Origin: a virus
Length of the DNA: 31,568 bases
Strand: one strand, 5' to 3'
Virus record (IMG/VR): IMGVR_UViG_3300025093_000075
Location: 1-31,568 of that record
How positions within the stretch are numbered: the first letter of the stretch is position 1; the number at the start of each line of letters is the position of its first letter. The position numbers and the translations under genes were made by a program. Below the pieces are notes generated by a model. It had not been told where the DNA came from, searched no databases, and saw only the letters and a list, made by a program, of their open reading frames with translations. Shown here one piece after another: positions 1 to 7,569 of the stretch.

Positions 1-79
1 ATAACGTTGTTGGGGTTGTTTTTTAAGCAAAAAAGTCGACAAAGTTTGTAAAAAATCACAAAAAAGTTGCGAAATACGC

Positions 80-120
80 AAAAGCATAAGAGTTTGGTAG
101 TATACTCTTGTGCTTTTTTT
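80..120 (+). terminator. Rho-independent terminator
   Basis: A 14-bp inverted repeat (arms 80-93 and 104-117, one T-G wobble, 10-nt loop) runs straight into a T tract. The 5' arm starts with four A, so it could also stop transcription arriving from the other side. It probably closes a transcript entering from left of the window and insulates the terC-like gene. Confidence 0.85.
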
Positions 121-148
121 GTGTCAAATTGTGGAATAAAGTGGTATA

Positions 149-179
149 TTTATACTCGTATTATCATATAGTTAAATTG
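149..179 (+). promoter_or_regulatory. Weak promoter candidate upstream of terC-like gene
   Basis: TTAAATTG (172-179) resembles the Bacteroidota -7 box TAnnTTTG with two mismatches. TTT (149-151) sits 20 nt upstream where TTG is expected. The spacing matches the better promoters in this window, and the ATG at 185 follows 5 nt later. A promoter is expected here because a terminator lies just upstream, but the match is poor. Confidence 0.3.
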
Positions 180-184
180 TAATC

Positions 185-841
185 ATGATTTCAGGACTTA
201 TAATTATTTTAAATTTAGTGCTATTAGAGATAGTGCTAAGTATAGACAATGCAGCTGTGTTGTCTACTATGGTTAATGATTTACCAAAAAATCAACATAA
301 GAAGGCACTAACATATGGTATAGTGGGTGCATATGTATTTAGAGGTCTAGCACTTTTATTTGCTGTGTATCTAATCCAATTAGAGTGGCTTAAGATATTA
401 GGTGGATTGTATCTAGTTTATCTTTGTATTAGTTCGTTTAGAAATTCAGATAATCCACAAGCAAAGAAATTTAAGATACCATTTCTAAATAAGTTTTGGA
501 GTACAGTAGTGATGATCGAATTTGTGGATATTGTATTCAGTATAGATAATATATTCAGTGCGGTTGCATTTACTGATAACTACATATTGATTTGTTTAGG
601 TGTATTCATTGGTATATTGGCAATAAGATTTGCTACAATAAGACTAATCAAGTTACTAAACACAATACCAAATTTAGAAAGGATTGCATTCTTAGTTATA
701 GGTTTATTGGGTATCAAGTTATGTTTGTCAGCATTCATTATAGAATTGAGTAGTGAGTTTGTTGATATCATATTTTCAGCAATAACATTGATAGCATTTA
801 TAATACCCTTTATAACTTCAAGACGAAAGACGAAAGAGTAA
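185..841 (+). CDS. TerC-family integral membrane protein
   Basis: The 218-aa protein is almost wholly hydrophobic, with about seven membrane spans. It carries the duplicated acidic SIDN signature of the TerC family: E15 with SIDN at 19-22 in the first half, and E112 with SIDN at 119-122 in the second half. Family members are inner-membrane proteins linked to tellurite resistance and to Mn2+/Ca2+ export that metallates exported enzymes. TerC-like genes are known as accessory genes in some phages. The length fits a compact single-domain member without CBS or other extensions. It stands alone between a terminator and a tandem repeat, so it may be its own transcript. The substrate cannot be told from sequence. 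The last codons run into the heptanucleotide repeat. Confidence 0.88.
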   Translation: MISGLIIILNLVLLEIVLSIDNAAVLSTMVNDLPKNQHKKALTYGIVGAYVFRGLALLFAVYLIQLEWLKILGGLYLVYLCISSFRNSDNPQAKKFKIPFLNKFWSTVVMIEFVDIVFSIDNIFSAVAFTDNYILICLGVFIGILAIRFATIRLIKLLNTIPNLERIAFLVIGLLGIKLCLSAFIIELSSEFVDIIFSAITLIAFIIPFITSRRKTKE

Positions 842-896
842 AGAATAAAGAGTAAAGGGTAAAGACGAAAGAATAAAAAGTAAAGAATAAATAATA
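820..896 (+). repeat. Tandem 7-bp repeat, 11 degenerate units
   Basis: Eleven contiguous 7-mers with consensus AAGARTA fill 820-896: AAGACGA x2, AAGAGTA, AAGAATA, AAGAGTA, AAGGGTA, AAGACGA, AAGAATA, AAAAGTA, AAGAATA, AATAATA. The array is almost all purine on this strand. It spans the last codons and stop (839-841) of the terC-like gene and ends 6 nt before the next ATG. Possible roles are slipped-strand variation, a protein-binding array, or a residue of recombination. None is proven. Confidence 0.9.
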
Positions 897-902
897 AACA
901 TC

Positions 903-1184
903 ATGGAAGTACTAACAGCAATTGATTTTTTTAAAGAGAAATCCTTAAAAAGAAGAAAACAAGAGAATGAATACATTAGAGACATCATTATAAGTCAGTC
1001 AGAGTTTTATTTAACTGAAGATGATTTTATATTAGGTTATCTAGAAGAGACTGATATATGTATTAATATAGATGAAAAATATTTTCAAATAGATGGAATG
1101 GATTTTACTGATTGGTGTAAGAGACATTTTATAGTTTTAAGTGAAAGTGATAAGACAATAAGAATAGATGGTTTTAAATTTTAA
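903..1184 (+). CDS. Hypothetical protein (93 aa)
   Basis: No family recognised. The N-terminal third is charged and helical (KEKSLKRRKQENEY), and the rest is predicted mixed alpha/beta with acidic patches. No cysteine motif, membrane span or signal peptide is evident. The start is the first ATG after the heptanucleotide repeat and has the short A-rich leader used across this window. It leads the small-gene run at 903-7466. Confidence 0.75.
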   Translation: MEVLTAIDFFKEKSLKRRKQENEYIRDIIISQSEFYLTEDDFILGYLEETDICINIDEKYFQIDGMDFTDWCKRHFIVLSESDKTIRIDGFKF

Positions 1185-1195
1185 AAAGCAAACAA

Positions 1196-1369
1196 ATGAG
1201 AACAAAAGTTAGAATGTTACAATGTGTAACTATTGTTAATAACAATCATGGTGAATCTGTTGTTGTTACATGGGATAAAAATGATAAGAGAATTGTTGGT
1301 CTTACTGATGTTATTCAGTTATGGGGAGATGATGAACAAAGGGAAGTTATTAAGGCTATATTAAATTAG
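1196..1369 (+). CDS. Small hypothetical protein (57 aa)
   Basis: ATG at 1196 follows an A-rich leader 12 nt after the previous stop. The frame stays open to TAG at 1367-1369 and leaves only 2 nt before the next ATG. The protein looks like a small beta-rich fold (VTIVNNN, SVVVTWDKND) with an acidic C-terminal helix. No family recognised. Called from tight packing and coding-like composition. Confidence 0.65.
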   Translation: MRTKVRMLQCVTIVNNNHGESVVVTWDKNDKRIVGLTDVIQLWGDDEQREVIKAILN

Positions 1370-1371
1370 AT

Positions 1372-1464
1372 ATGAGTAGAATAGATAGGTTTATTGTGTC
1401 ATTGGTATATGTTGTTATATCAATTACTATTTTTAGAGTGGTATTAGAGTTTTTATTACTTTAA
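1372..1464 (+). CDS. Single-span membrane microprotein (30 aa)
   Basis: A 30-codon frame (1372-1464) starts 2 nt after the previous stop. Residues 7-30 are nearly all hydrophobic (FIVSLVYVVISITIF, then VVLEFLLL), after a short charged N-terminus MSRIDR. This fits one membrane helix with a positive N-terminal flank. Similar tiny membrane proteins recur in the window. Function unknown; small size limits certainty. Confidence 0.5.
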   Translation: MSRIDRFIVSLVYVVISITIFRVVLEFLLL

Positions 1465-1498
1465 GCCGATTTTTTTAATTACATAAAATAATAAGAAT

Positions 1499-1621
1499 AT
1501 GTTTGAAGAAGATGAAGAAGAAACATACACATGTAGAGAATGTGGTAAGGAATTAGATGATGATGATAAATATTGCTCACAAGAATGTTACAATGAGTAT
1601 TGGGCAGATTTAGAAGATTAA
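1499..1621 (+). CDS. Zinc-ribbon microprotein (40 aa)
   Basis: The frame encodes an acidic 40-residue protein with a clear paired-cysteine pattern: CRECGKEL then CSQEC, i.e. C-x2-C-x10-C-x3-C. Such knuckles usually bind one structural Zn2+. Acidic runs lie at both ends. The spacing suits a compact treble-clef or ribbon. Partner unknown; DNA, RNA or protein binding are all possible. Confidence 0.7.
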   Translation: MFEEDEEETYTCRECGKELDDDDKYCSQECYNEYWADLED

Positions 1622-1633
1622 AAATTAAAAGTT

Positions 1634-1915
1634 ATGAAAATAGAAACAATTACAAGAGCAAGTGCTGTTGAGGTTATCAATCGCACTAGAGGTAAATTTT
1701 TTACCGTAAAGTTTATGAAGAAAGATGGTAGTGTTCGTGTTATGAATGCTAGAGTAGGAATTAAGAAAGGTGTAAATGGTAAAGGTTTATCATATAATCC
1801 AGCACCTAGAGGTCTTAAGCCTATTTATGATGTAAAAGAAATGGGGTGGAGAATGATTAATTTAGATACTATATTTGAATTAAAGTGTGGTGGAAATGTT
1901 TATTTAGTATATTAA
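1634..1915 (+). CDS. SH3-barrel protein, WYL_2/DUF2693-like
   Basis: The 93-aa protein matches my memory of the small SH3-like beta-barrel family (WYL_2, DUF2693) common in Bacteroidota phages. Features: FFTVKFMKKDG near residue 22, a central NARVGIKKGV segment, and a YDVKEMGWRMINLDTI stretch followed by a short final strand. Known members are single-domain and near this length. The fold suggests ligand, nucleic-acid or protein binding, but no function is established. The family assignment rests on motif recall only. Confidence 0.65.
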   Translation: MKIETITRASAVEVINRTRGKFFTVKFMKKDGSVRVMNARVGIKKGVNGKGLSYNPAPRGLKPIYDVKEMGWRMINLDTIFELKCGGNVYLVY

Positions 1916-1934
1916 TTACAAAAAAATTGAAAAA

Positions 1935-2330
1935 ATGAGAACAGTATTTTTAAATGGAGACATAGAGTTCAAAAATAGAGGTATTAAAAACCTTGAAAGA
2001 GAAGCTGAGGTAATGATGTTTTACTACAAATTTAATGGTGTAGAATCTGACAAAGAGTTACCACAATTTCATGAGTATGGATTAAGTTTTGATTTTGTTG
2101 AAGGTGATGAAGAGGATGAACCATATTTTAGATATCAGTTGTCATGGGGTGGTCCAAGTGATGAGATTAGATTCTTCGAGGATGGAACTATTCACTATGT
2201 ATTTATGGATTGGTTTACAGGTGTAGGATTTGATGTGACAGATGATGAATCATTTAATTGGTTGTATGGTTACTTTGAGGGGTGCGATATGTTAGACTTT
2301 GAGTCAAAAATAGAAGAGTCAATGTATTAA
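1935..2330 (+). CDS. Conserved mobile-element protein of unknown function
   Basis: The 131-aa acidic protein contains the segment YFRYQLSWGGPSDEIRFF (about residues 71-88), followed by an aromatic stretch ending FMDWFTGVGFDV. I recognise the QLSWGGPSDE signature from proteins in phages, plasmids and conjugative elements of several phyla, with no known function. It is a single compact domain with no membrane span. Acidic small proteins of this sort are sometimes anti-restriction or DNA-mimic factors, but that is only a guess. Confidence 0.75.
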   Translation: MRTVFLNGDIEFKNRGIKNLEREAEVMMFYYKFNGVESDKELPQFHEYGLSFDFVEGDEEDEPYFRYQLSWGGPSDEIRFFEDGTIHYVFMDWFTGVGFDVTDDESFNWLYGYFEGCDMLDFESKIEESMY

Positions 2331-2349
2331 ATTTTAAAACAAAATAAAG

Positions 2350-2577
2350 ATGAAAGTTGAAGATATAATAATTCAGTATTGGATAACTGAAAGAGATAGA
2401 GATAGTGGTGAATCTAGCATTCACATTCCTAGTGGAGAAACTGAAGACGATGTAGTTGAAGAGGCAAAACAAATGTTTCTTAATTATAACTATGCGGCAG
2501 TAGAGGTAATTTACGAAGAAGAGGAAGATGTAATTTATCACATTTCAAATACTATTCCTAAAGGAGAGAGATATTAA
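2350..2577 (+). CDS. Acidic hypothetical protein (75 aa)
   Basis: Small soluble acidic protein with no recognised family. An N-terminal strand (EDIIIQYWITE) and a middle helix (DVVEEAKQMFLNYN) are likely, followed by a Glu-rich EEEED patch. Packed 19 nt after the previous stop with an A-rich leader (AAAATAAAG before ATG). Confidence 0.7.
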   Translation: MKVEDIIIQYWITERDRDSGESSIHIPSGETEDDVVEEAKQMFLNYNYAAVEVIYEEEEDVIYHISNTIPKGERY

Positions 2578-2605
2578 TAGTAGTGAGTAATTAAATAACA
2601 AAATC

Positions 2606-2908
2606 ATGAATATTTGGATGCAAGTAAAAAAGGTAGAGTCTCATAAAGAACAATTTAGTGTTTTAATTGAAGATTTACATGATGATATCGAGGGTTGGCT
2701 AGATGTATGGGTAGATCCAGTTTATAAAGATGTTAGTGTTGAATGGAACCAATATATATTCTTCCTCGATAACGGAAATGATGTAGAAAAAAGAAAATGG
2801 CAAGATGACTTAGGAGTATTTGACTATGCTAGTTCTCTTGCTGTATCTATATTAGAAGATAAAGGTTTAATATACCAAAATGATAAAGGTAAATGGTTTA
2901 GGAAATAA
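2606..2908 (+). CDS. Hypothetical protein (100 aa)
   Basis: No family recognised. The sequence is tryptophan-rich and acidic in its first half (WMQVKKVE, EGWLDVWVDPVY). The second half has a predicted helix and a small C-terminal hairpin (GLIYQNDKGKWFRK) that resembles the wing of a winged helix. No cysteines or membrane spans. Likely cotranscribed with neighbours. Confidence 0.7.
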   Translation: MNIWMQVKKVESHKEQFSVLIEDLHDDIEGWLDVWVDPVYKDVSVEWNQYIFFLDNGNDVEKRKWQDDLGVFDYASSLAVSILEDKGLIYQNDKGKWFRK

Positions 2909-2919
2909 AAATAAAAGCT

Positions 2920-3801
2920 ATGAAAAAATTAACTTTGAGTACCAACTTGATTGGTTTAGATGGTAAGTTCTGTACTTATTGGGGATGTGGTAATAGTGAG
3001 TATACTCTTCATGAAGATATTATTGAAGAAGATTTTTATGATGGGTATACTGATGTACATCCAGATTATTATTGGATGAACTTTGATAATGAAAAGTACA
3101 TGAAGGATTGGAATGATTGTGTACAAGATTTTGTTGAAGAACATTTGTGTGATATCTTTAGGGATGTATTGGATATTGATATTGAGTATAGTAATGAGGG
3201 GTATGGTTCACCTAGAGAGTATAATTTTTCTCATGATGTATCTTATTTTGATATCTCAGCCGATTCTTTTGATAAGTTGGTTGAGTATTGTCTGAATCAT
3301 AAGGACTTTGCCGATTTTTTAAGAAGGAATTACACAAGTTATGATGGCTTTCTATCTCACACATCAAACAATACAGATGACTTCGAAAACGATATTAAAG
3401 AAGATGATATGACAGCTTGGGGTGCAGCTGTTAGGTTCTTAATATTTGAGAATGGAATGGAGGATGAATTAGAATATTGCTATGAGGTATTTACAGATAT
3501 GTTCTATACTGAGTATGTTGACTATAAAGAACTAGAAGATTGGCAAGAGAATCTTGAGTTAGGTATCCATGATATTGACAAAGATTGGCAAAAAGAATTA
3601 TTCAAAAGAGATATATCAAAGAGTGGTAAATTAAAAGAGGCAGTAGAATATAACTACAAAGATATGACTGTAAAACAAAATGTTGAAGATGTACTAAATA
3701 AATTTGAACTCGATAAAGATACATACACAGACATTATAACCGAAATGGTTAGAGATGTTTATAAAGAGATTGAAAATTATAATTTAAAATTAAACCTATG
3801 A
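2920..3801 (+). CDS. Acidic hypothetical protein (293 aa)
   Basis: The largest protein of the first small-gene block. It is very rich in Asp, Glu, Tyr and Trp, with repeated acidic/aromatic stretches, and ends in a basic-acidic helical tail. No recognised catalytic motif, membrane span or signal peptide. The charge profile would fit a DNA-mimic or sequestering protein, but nothing in the sequence proves this. The stop overlaps the next start (ATGA at 3798-3801), so the pair is probably translationally coupled. Confidence 0.75.
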   Translation: MKKLTLSTNLIGLDGKFCTYWGCGNSEYTLHEDIIEEDFYDGYTDVHPDYYWMNFDNEKYMKDWNDCVQDFVEEHLCDIFRDVLDIDIEYSNEGYGSPREYNFSHDVSYFDISADSFDKLVEYCLNHKDFADFLRRNYTSYDGFLSHTSNNTDDFENDIKEDDMTAWGAAVRFLIFENGMEDELEYCYEVFTDMFYTEYVDYKELEDWQENLELGIHDIDKDWQKELFKRDISKSGKLKEAVEYNYKDMTVKQNVEDVLNKFELDKDTYTDIITEMVRDVYKEIENYNLKLNL

Positions 3802-4013
3802 AATTAAAAGATTATTTAAAAAATATTAATAAATTAGTAAAAGAAAATAAAGAACTACTAGAATTAGATGTTGTCTATTCGAGTGATGATGAAGGTAATT
3901 ACTTTGATAAAGTTAAGTTTACACCATGTATAGGTACATATGAAAGTGGTAGTTTTATAACATTTAAGGAAGATTCTCATAAAGGAGATTTAAATGCAAT
4001 ATGTATAAATTAA
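3798..4013 (+). CDS. Hypothetical protein (71 aa)
   Basis: Starts inside the stop of the 293-aa gene (4-nt ATGA overlap), which suggests coupled translation. The first 20 residues are a basic helix (KDYLKNINKLVKENKELLEL). The remainder looks beta-rich and acidic. The sequence VVYSSDDEGN-(x)n-V resembles small phage proteins that describe a single beta hairpin, but no family is recognised. Confidence 0.7.
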   Translation: MKLKDYLKNINKLVKENKELLELDVVYSSDDEGNYFDKVKFTPCIGTYESGSFITFKEDSHKGDLNAICIN

Positions 4014-4023
4014 ATAAATAATT

Positions 4024-4431
4024 ATGGCGAATCCATTGATACATTCAAAGAGTAGTGTTAAGCGTTGGGGTGGTAAGGTTGAAGATTATATCGATATACA
4101 CGAATTAATTGATAGCCCTAAAGCCTCAATGAATAACAATACAAGCCGAAGCTTAACTCATAATACTTGGTTCTGTTACCATATCATACCGAAGATATTC
4201 GGATATAATATAACTAATTCAGATGGTAAATCAGTAGACACAGTAGATATAGCTATGCTTCATGTGGCTGAGGACTTTAGGATGAAGTTTGTTCCAACAC
4301 CACAGGACTACCTTAAACATATGGAAGTCCAGGCTTGGATGTGTAATGGGGTTAAAGATGTGGATAATCCTGAGGCTACACAAGTGGCAAATGATTTAAA
4401 GCAAAAATTAAGTTTATCAATAAAAAAGTAA
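4024..4431 (+). CDS. DUF6915 family protein
   Basis: The 135-aa protein begins MANPLIHSKSSVKRWGGKVE and continues with a dipped helix rich in His/Asn (SLTHNTWFCYHIIPKIFG) and the segment VDIAMLHVAEDF. This matches the DUF6915 family as I remember it: PLIHAKSS start, histidine pair in the middle, GEQHVKEDxG near the C-terminus. Members occur in phages, plasmids and many bacteria. The conserved histidines could bind a metal; no function is known. Preceded by the typical AATAAATAATT leader. Confidence 0.78.
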   Translation: MANPLIHSKSSVKRWGGKVEDYIDIHELIDSPKASMNNNTSRSLTHNTWFCYHIIPKIFGYNITNSDGKSVDTVDIAMLHVAEDFRMKFVPTPQDYLKHMEVQAWMCNGVKDVDNPEATQVANDLKQKLSLSIKK

Positions 4432-4434
4432 GTT

Positions 4435-4644
4435 ATGGAAAAAGAAAAAAAGTATGTGGTGATATCACCCGATGGGTTTACTATACATCCAACTGATGAG
4501 TATATTAATGACTCCCAAGTTTTACAGGCCTTCAGAGATTGGAGTTCACAGTATGAATCACAGGGATATTATTCTTCAGTAACATTTGGTAGAATACCTT
4601 TATATGAATTACAAGATTATTGTGAAGTAAAAGAAGTAATATGA
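4435..4644 (+). CDS. Hypothetical protein (69 aa)
   Basis: Small soluble protein with an initial strand (KKYVVISPDGFTI), a central helix (VLQAFRDWSSQYESQGYY) and a final IPLYELQDYCEV segment. I have seen similar one-domain proteins in Bacteroidota phages and mobile elements without a function. The stop overlaps the next ATG at 4641 by four bases (ATGA). Confidence 0.72.
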   Translation: MEKEKKYVVISPDGFTIHPTDEYINDSQVLQAFRDWSSQYESQGYYSSVTFGRIPLYELQDYCEVKEVI

Positions 4645-4793
4645 GAGAAAAGTTAGTGCATGCAATTATTGAATATGCAGGAGATGAATTAGATTATTCT
4701 GACATTAAAAGTTTAGCAATAGAGTCAGAAGAAGAATTAGTAGATAGATTAATTAATATTTTAAAGTATTACAAAGATGGAAGAGATAATTAA
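4641..4793 (+). CDS. Small helical protein (50 aa)
   Basis: A 50-codon frame starts within the stop of the previous gene (ATGA, 4641-4644) and ends at TAA 4791-4793, overlapping the next gene by 17 nt. The product is predicted to be three short helices, acidic in the middle (IESEEELVDRLINIL). It fills what would otherwise be a gap, and the overlaps at both ends support its reality. No family recognised. Confidence 0.6.
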   Translation: MREKLVHAIIEYAGDELDYSDIKSLAIESEEELVDRLINILKYYKDGRDN

Positions 4794-5391
4794 AATTTGG
4801 AAAGAGAAAAATGTAGATAGAGTAGAGTTTCAATTCAGTTGTGGTGGAGACTCAATGAATGAAACGGCCCTAGCTATCTATGATAAAGATGATAACTTAG
4901 TAAACGATTCAGAGTTAGATGGGTATTTTGAAGATGAGGTGTATCGTAGGGTTGACTTTTATGAAGCATCTGATGGACATTACATGGGTGAGTCTGGTAC
5001 TGTATATATTGAGTTGGATGAAGATACATTCATATATAATAAATCTTCAGAGTCTGAGTGGTGCGAATCTCACCCAAGTACAATAGAAATAGAATTGACA
5101 GAAGATCAATCCAATTTTATCTTAAAACATACTGAAAACATTAATGGTGCTTACGATGAGAGTTGTAATATAAACTTTAAAAATGATTTTATTATGACAG
5201 ATGATTTATCAAAGTTAATAAAATCAATTGAAGAAAAAGTTGATTATGTAACATCCTCATTCGAACCAAGTGATTTAAGTGAAGAGATTAATGATTGGTA
5301 TACATTTGAGAGTGCTAAACCAATTATAGATAGTTCAGGCAAACTAATAATTGAAATAAGTAACGAGTATTATACATATAGAGAAGAATAA
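4777..5391 (+). CDS. Acidic hypothetical protein (204 aa)
   Basis: An acidic two-part protein. The N-terminal half contains VEFQFSCGGDSMNET, a motif reminiscent of GGDSG-type proteins (DUF6878-like) found on mobile elements; this link is weak. The C-terminal half has a long acidic helix region and a final strand pair (KLIIEISNEYYTY). No membrane span. Overlaps the preceding small gene by 17 nt and is followed after 1 nt by the next start, so the group is one operon. Confidence 0.75.
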   Translation: MEEIIKIWKEKNVDRVEFQFSCGGDSMNETALAIYDKDDNLVNDSELDGYFEDEVYRRVDFYEASDGHYMGESGTVYIELDEDTFIYNKSSESEWCESHPSTIEIELTEDQSNFILKHTENINGAYDESCNINFKNDFIMTDDLSKLIKSIEEKVDYVTSSFEPSDLSEEINDWYTFESAKPIIDSSGKLIIEISNEYYTYREE

Positions 5392-5392
5392 G

Positions 5393-6058
5393 ATGGAAAT
5401 AGTAATTAACAACGTGATATTCCCCTTTAACGAGGGTTGCAGAGTTCTTAAATTAAAAAGTGGCGAATGTCCATTTTATGAACTAAAAGATTTTTGGAAT
5501 GATATAGAACCAATGACATTTGTAGACATTGCAAAGATGATTAACTTAGAACAAAGAAGGATAGCAATTGGCTATCTTGGAATAGATGAAGTTATCAGGC
5601 AAGTAAATCCAATAGAGGTAGATAGGCAAGCCATTTTTAAAAAAACAACTTGGATAAATGAGAATGGTGTAAGGGAAGAGATTGATTTCAAAGATGTATA
5701 TGAGTTATTCAAAGTAAGTAATAATGATCTTATTCAAGAGAATAATAGATATGCAGAAACCTTCTCTCACTTTGTAAAGTGCAAAGATACATCAACAGAT
5801 AGAGAGTATCTAATATGGGTTGATTTAAATTCTGTTTATAATACAAACGATAAAAGTCCTTGGAACAAAGAGAATAAAGTAACAGCTATTGACTCAATTG
5901 CCTGGACTATTACAACTAATGTACCTGAGGGTAACATAGAGAAAATTGTAAGACAAGGTGATTGTATATTGGTTAAGCCGATTAATAAAGATAATCTATG
6001 CGAGCCAAGACACTTAACTGGTAAAGAATATTTAGAATTGTTAGAGTTAGAAAGTTAA
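5393..6058 (+). CDS. Conserved protein, DUF6745-associated type
   Basis: The 221-aa protein has a C-terminal half (from about residue 121) with CKDTSTDREYLIWVDLNSVY, then an AIDSIAWTI helix and a closing RQGDCILVKP strand. I recognise this arrangement from proteins beside DUF6745 in bacteria and phages, where it is paired with a small protein like the next gene. Role unknown. The N-terminal half includes a helix with EQRRIAIGYLGIDEVI, also typical of that group. The pairing with 6070-6330 supports the assignment. Confidence 0.7.
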   Translation: MEIVINNVIFPFNEGCRVLKLKSGECPFYELKDFWNDIEPMTFVDIAKMINLEQRRIAIGYLGIDEVIRQVNPIEVDRQAIFKKTTWINENGVREEIDFKDVYELFKVSNNDLIQENNRYAETFSHFVKCKDTSTDREYLIWVDLNSVYNTNDKSPWNKENKVTAIDSIAWTITTNVPEGNIEKIVRQGDCILVKPINKDNLCEPRHLTGKEYLELLELES

Positions 6059-6069
6059 AATAAATAATC

Positions 6070-6330
6070 ATGAAAAGAAAAAAGAAAGAAGTCCTACTAT
6101 TAGGCGAAGGTGTTCATCAACACACATTGTACGGAGATTTTTTAATTGATGAGGTTAGGGAAGATTATTCTAGCCTTAAAGTTAAAAAAGATAGCTTATT
6201 AAAACATGAACATCCTAGTGGTAAGTTCGGTGAACATAAGACACTAGAGATTGAATCAGGGGATTGGATAATGGGTAAGCAAGTAGAGTACAACCCATTT
6301 AATCAAAAAGTAACAAGAGTTTGGGATTAA
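6070..6330 (+). CDS. Conserved small partner protein (86 aa)
   Basis: A basic N-terminus (KRKKKE) leads into LLGEGVHQHTLYGD and ends MGKQVEYNPFNQKVTRVWD. This HxH ... HEH ... QVEYNP pattern marks a small family that I remember from phages and plasmids, often directly after a gene like the preceding one. The conserved histidines (about 16, 18, 47, 49) suggest metal binding or a cupin-like barrel. Function not established. Confidence 0.72.
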   Translation: MKRKKKEVLLLGEGVHQHTLYGDFLIDEVREDYSSLKVKKDSLLKHEHPSGKFGEHKTLEIESGDWIMGKQVEYNPFNQKVTRVWD

Positions 6331-6342
6331 AAAATAAAAATT

Positions 6343-6873
6343 ATGGGACAATATTATAAGCCAATTTGTTTAGATAACGAATTGCAAGAACAATGGATAT
6401 ACTCACATGAGTATGATAATGGATTAAAATTAATGGAACATTCATATATTGGTAATAACTTTGTTGGCATGGTAGAAAGGTTGTTATCTGATGGTAATAT
6501 GTGGCACATGAGACCTTTAGTATGGGCAGGAGATTATGCAGATACTGATAAGTTTCAGTTACATAACTTGTATGAACAGTGTGATGAATATAATCAATTC
6601 AAAAACAAAAAAGAATTAAAACCATTAAATGTTAGATACATTATAAATCATACAAAAAAAGAATTTGTAGATAAAAATAAAGTACCAAAGGATAAAGATG
6701 GTTGGAGAGTTCATCCACTTCCACTTCTTACTTGCGAAGGTAATGGTAGAGGTGGTGGAGATTATAGATTAGATAATCCTAACTTAGGTAGATGGTCTAG
6801 AGACATTATATCTGTATCTAGAACAAAACCAAAATATTTAGTTGAATTAGTACCAAACTTTAAAATGTATTAA
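6343..6873 (+). CDS. Conserved phage protein starting MGQYYKPI
   Basis: The 176-aa protein starts MGQYYKPICLDNELQEQWIY and carries MEHSYIGNNFV, a PLVWAGDYAD segment near residue 58-67 and a late GNGRGGGDYRL glycine-rich loop followed by GRWSRDII. The family occurs widely in phages with no assigned role. The final GRW...D motif and GGGDY loop look like a ligand-binding site. No catalytic signature known to me is present. Confidence 0.75.
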   Translation: MGQYYKPICLDNELQEQWIYSHEYDNGLKLMEHSYIGNNFVGMVERLLSDGNMWHMRPLVWAGDYADTDKFQLHNLYEQCDEYNQFKNKKELKPLNVRYIINHTKKEFVDKNKVPKDKDGWRVHPLPLLTCEGNGRGGGDYRLDNPNLGRWSRDIISVSRTKPKYLVELVPNFKMY

Positions 6874-6875
6874 TT

Positions 6876-7466
6876 ATGAAAACAAAAAGATTAAGAATAT
6901 TTCAAGATGATCCTAGTGATAGTCCTAGAGATTGGGATAACCTAGGTGAAATTGTAGGATACTGCAGAAGTTACACACTATGTGATGTAGATAATCCTTA
7001 TAGTGGAGAGGGTGGTAACCATTTAGAAGATTTTAAATTATATCTTAAAGATAAAAATCTTAAGCTAAATGATGTTATATATCTACCTGTTTATACCTAC
7101 ATTCATAGTGGTGTGACAATTAACACAACAGGGTATTCATGTCCTTGGGATAGTGGTCAGGTTGGATATATCTATGTATCAAAGGAAAGAGTAAGAAATG
7201 AGTATTCAATATCTAAGGTAACTAGTAAGTGGGTAGAAAAGATAGAAGGATATCTAAATAATGAGATAAAGACATTTGCTCAGTATCTTGAAGGTGATGT
7301 ATATTTATTTCAAATTGAAGAGTGGGACCCAGCGCCTGGTGTTGGTTGGGTTCATTCCGATTCTTGTGGTGGATTTTATGGAAGTGATTGGGATACAAAT
7401 GGTATAAAAGAATACATACCAGAAGAATTTCACAAAGATTTAGAAGATATAGAAATTAGTTGGTAG
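6876..7466 (+). CDS. Conserved phage/mobile-element protein (PWDSGQVG)
   Basis: The 196-aa protein includes SPRDWDNLGEIVGYCR at the N-terminus, then HSGVTINTTGYSCPWDSGQV followed by YIYVSKERV, and a late DSCGGFYG motif. I recognise this order from a family shared by phages and conjugative elements. Cys and Asp at CPWDSG plus the DSCGGFYG cysteine could form an active site, but no reaction is known. It is the last gene before the 7506-7560 terminator. Confidence 0.78.
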   Translation: MKTKRLRIFQDDPSDSPRDWDNLGEIVGYCRSYTLCDVDNPYSGEGGNHLEDFKLYLKDKNLKLNDVIYLPVYTYIHSGVTINTTGYSCPWDSGQVGYIYVSKERVRNEYSISKVTSKWVEKIEGYLNNEIKTFAQYLEGDVYLFQIEEWDPAPGVGWVHSDSCGGFYGSDWDTNGIKEYIPEEFHKDLEDIEISW

Positions 7467-7467
7467 G

Positions 7468-7481
7468 TTTTACTATCATCA
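7468..7481 (+). repeat. 14-bp intergenic repeat, copy 1
   Basis: TTTTACTATCATCA lies 1 nt after the stop of the 196-aa gene. An identical 14-mer is at 13790-13803, again directly after a stop codon. Too long to expect by chance at two intergenic sites in a window of this size, even in AT-rich DNA. Possible regulatory or RNA-processing site. Confidence 0.6.
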
Positions 7482-7505
7482 TTTCAATGTTTTTTTTTCA
7501 TAGCT

Positions 7506-7560
7506 AAAAGTCCCACAATCAACCTTTTTTTTGCTTTTTGGTTGTGCGTGGGGCTTTTTT
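7506..7560 (+). terminator. Strong Rho-independent terminator
   Basis: Outer arms AAAAGTCCCAC (7506-7516) and GTGGGGCTTTT (7549 onward) pair with one wobble. An inner CAACC/GGTTG stem (7520-7524 with 7540-7544) extends it across an internal loop, and a six-T tract ends at 7560. It closes the 903-7466 gene run. Confidence 0.88.
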
Positions 7561-7569
7561 ACAAAAAAT

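Noticed and set aside
820-896. CRISPR array
   Set aside because: Units are 7 bp and contiguous with no spacers.
3113-3295. Extra + strand gene inside the 293-aa gene
   Set aside because: Out-of-frame shadow of an acidic gene with an Ile/Leu-rich product and no start context.
7488-7508. Tiny frame after the 14-mer repeat
   Set aside because: Only a few codons of Phe before a stop; it is part of the T-rich approach to the terminator.
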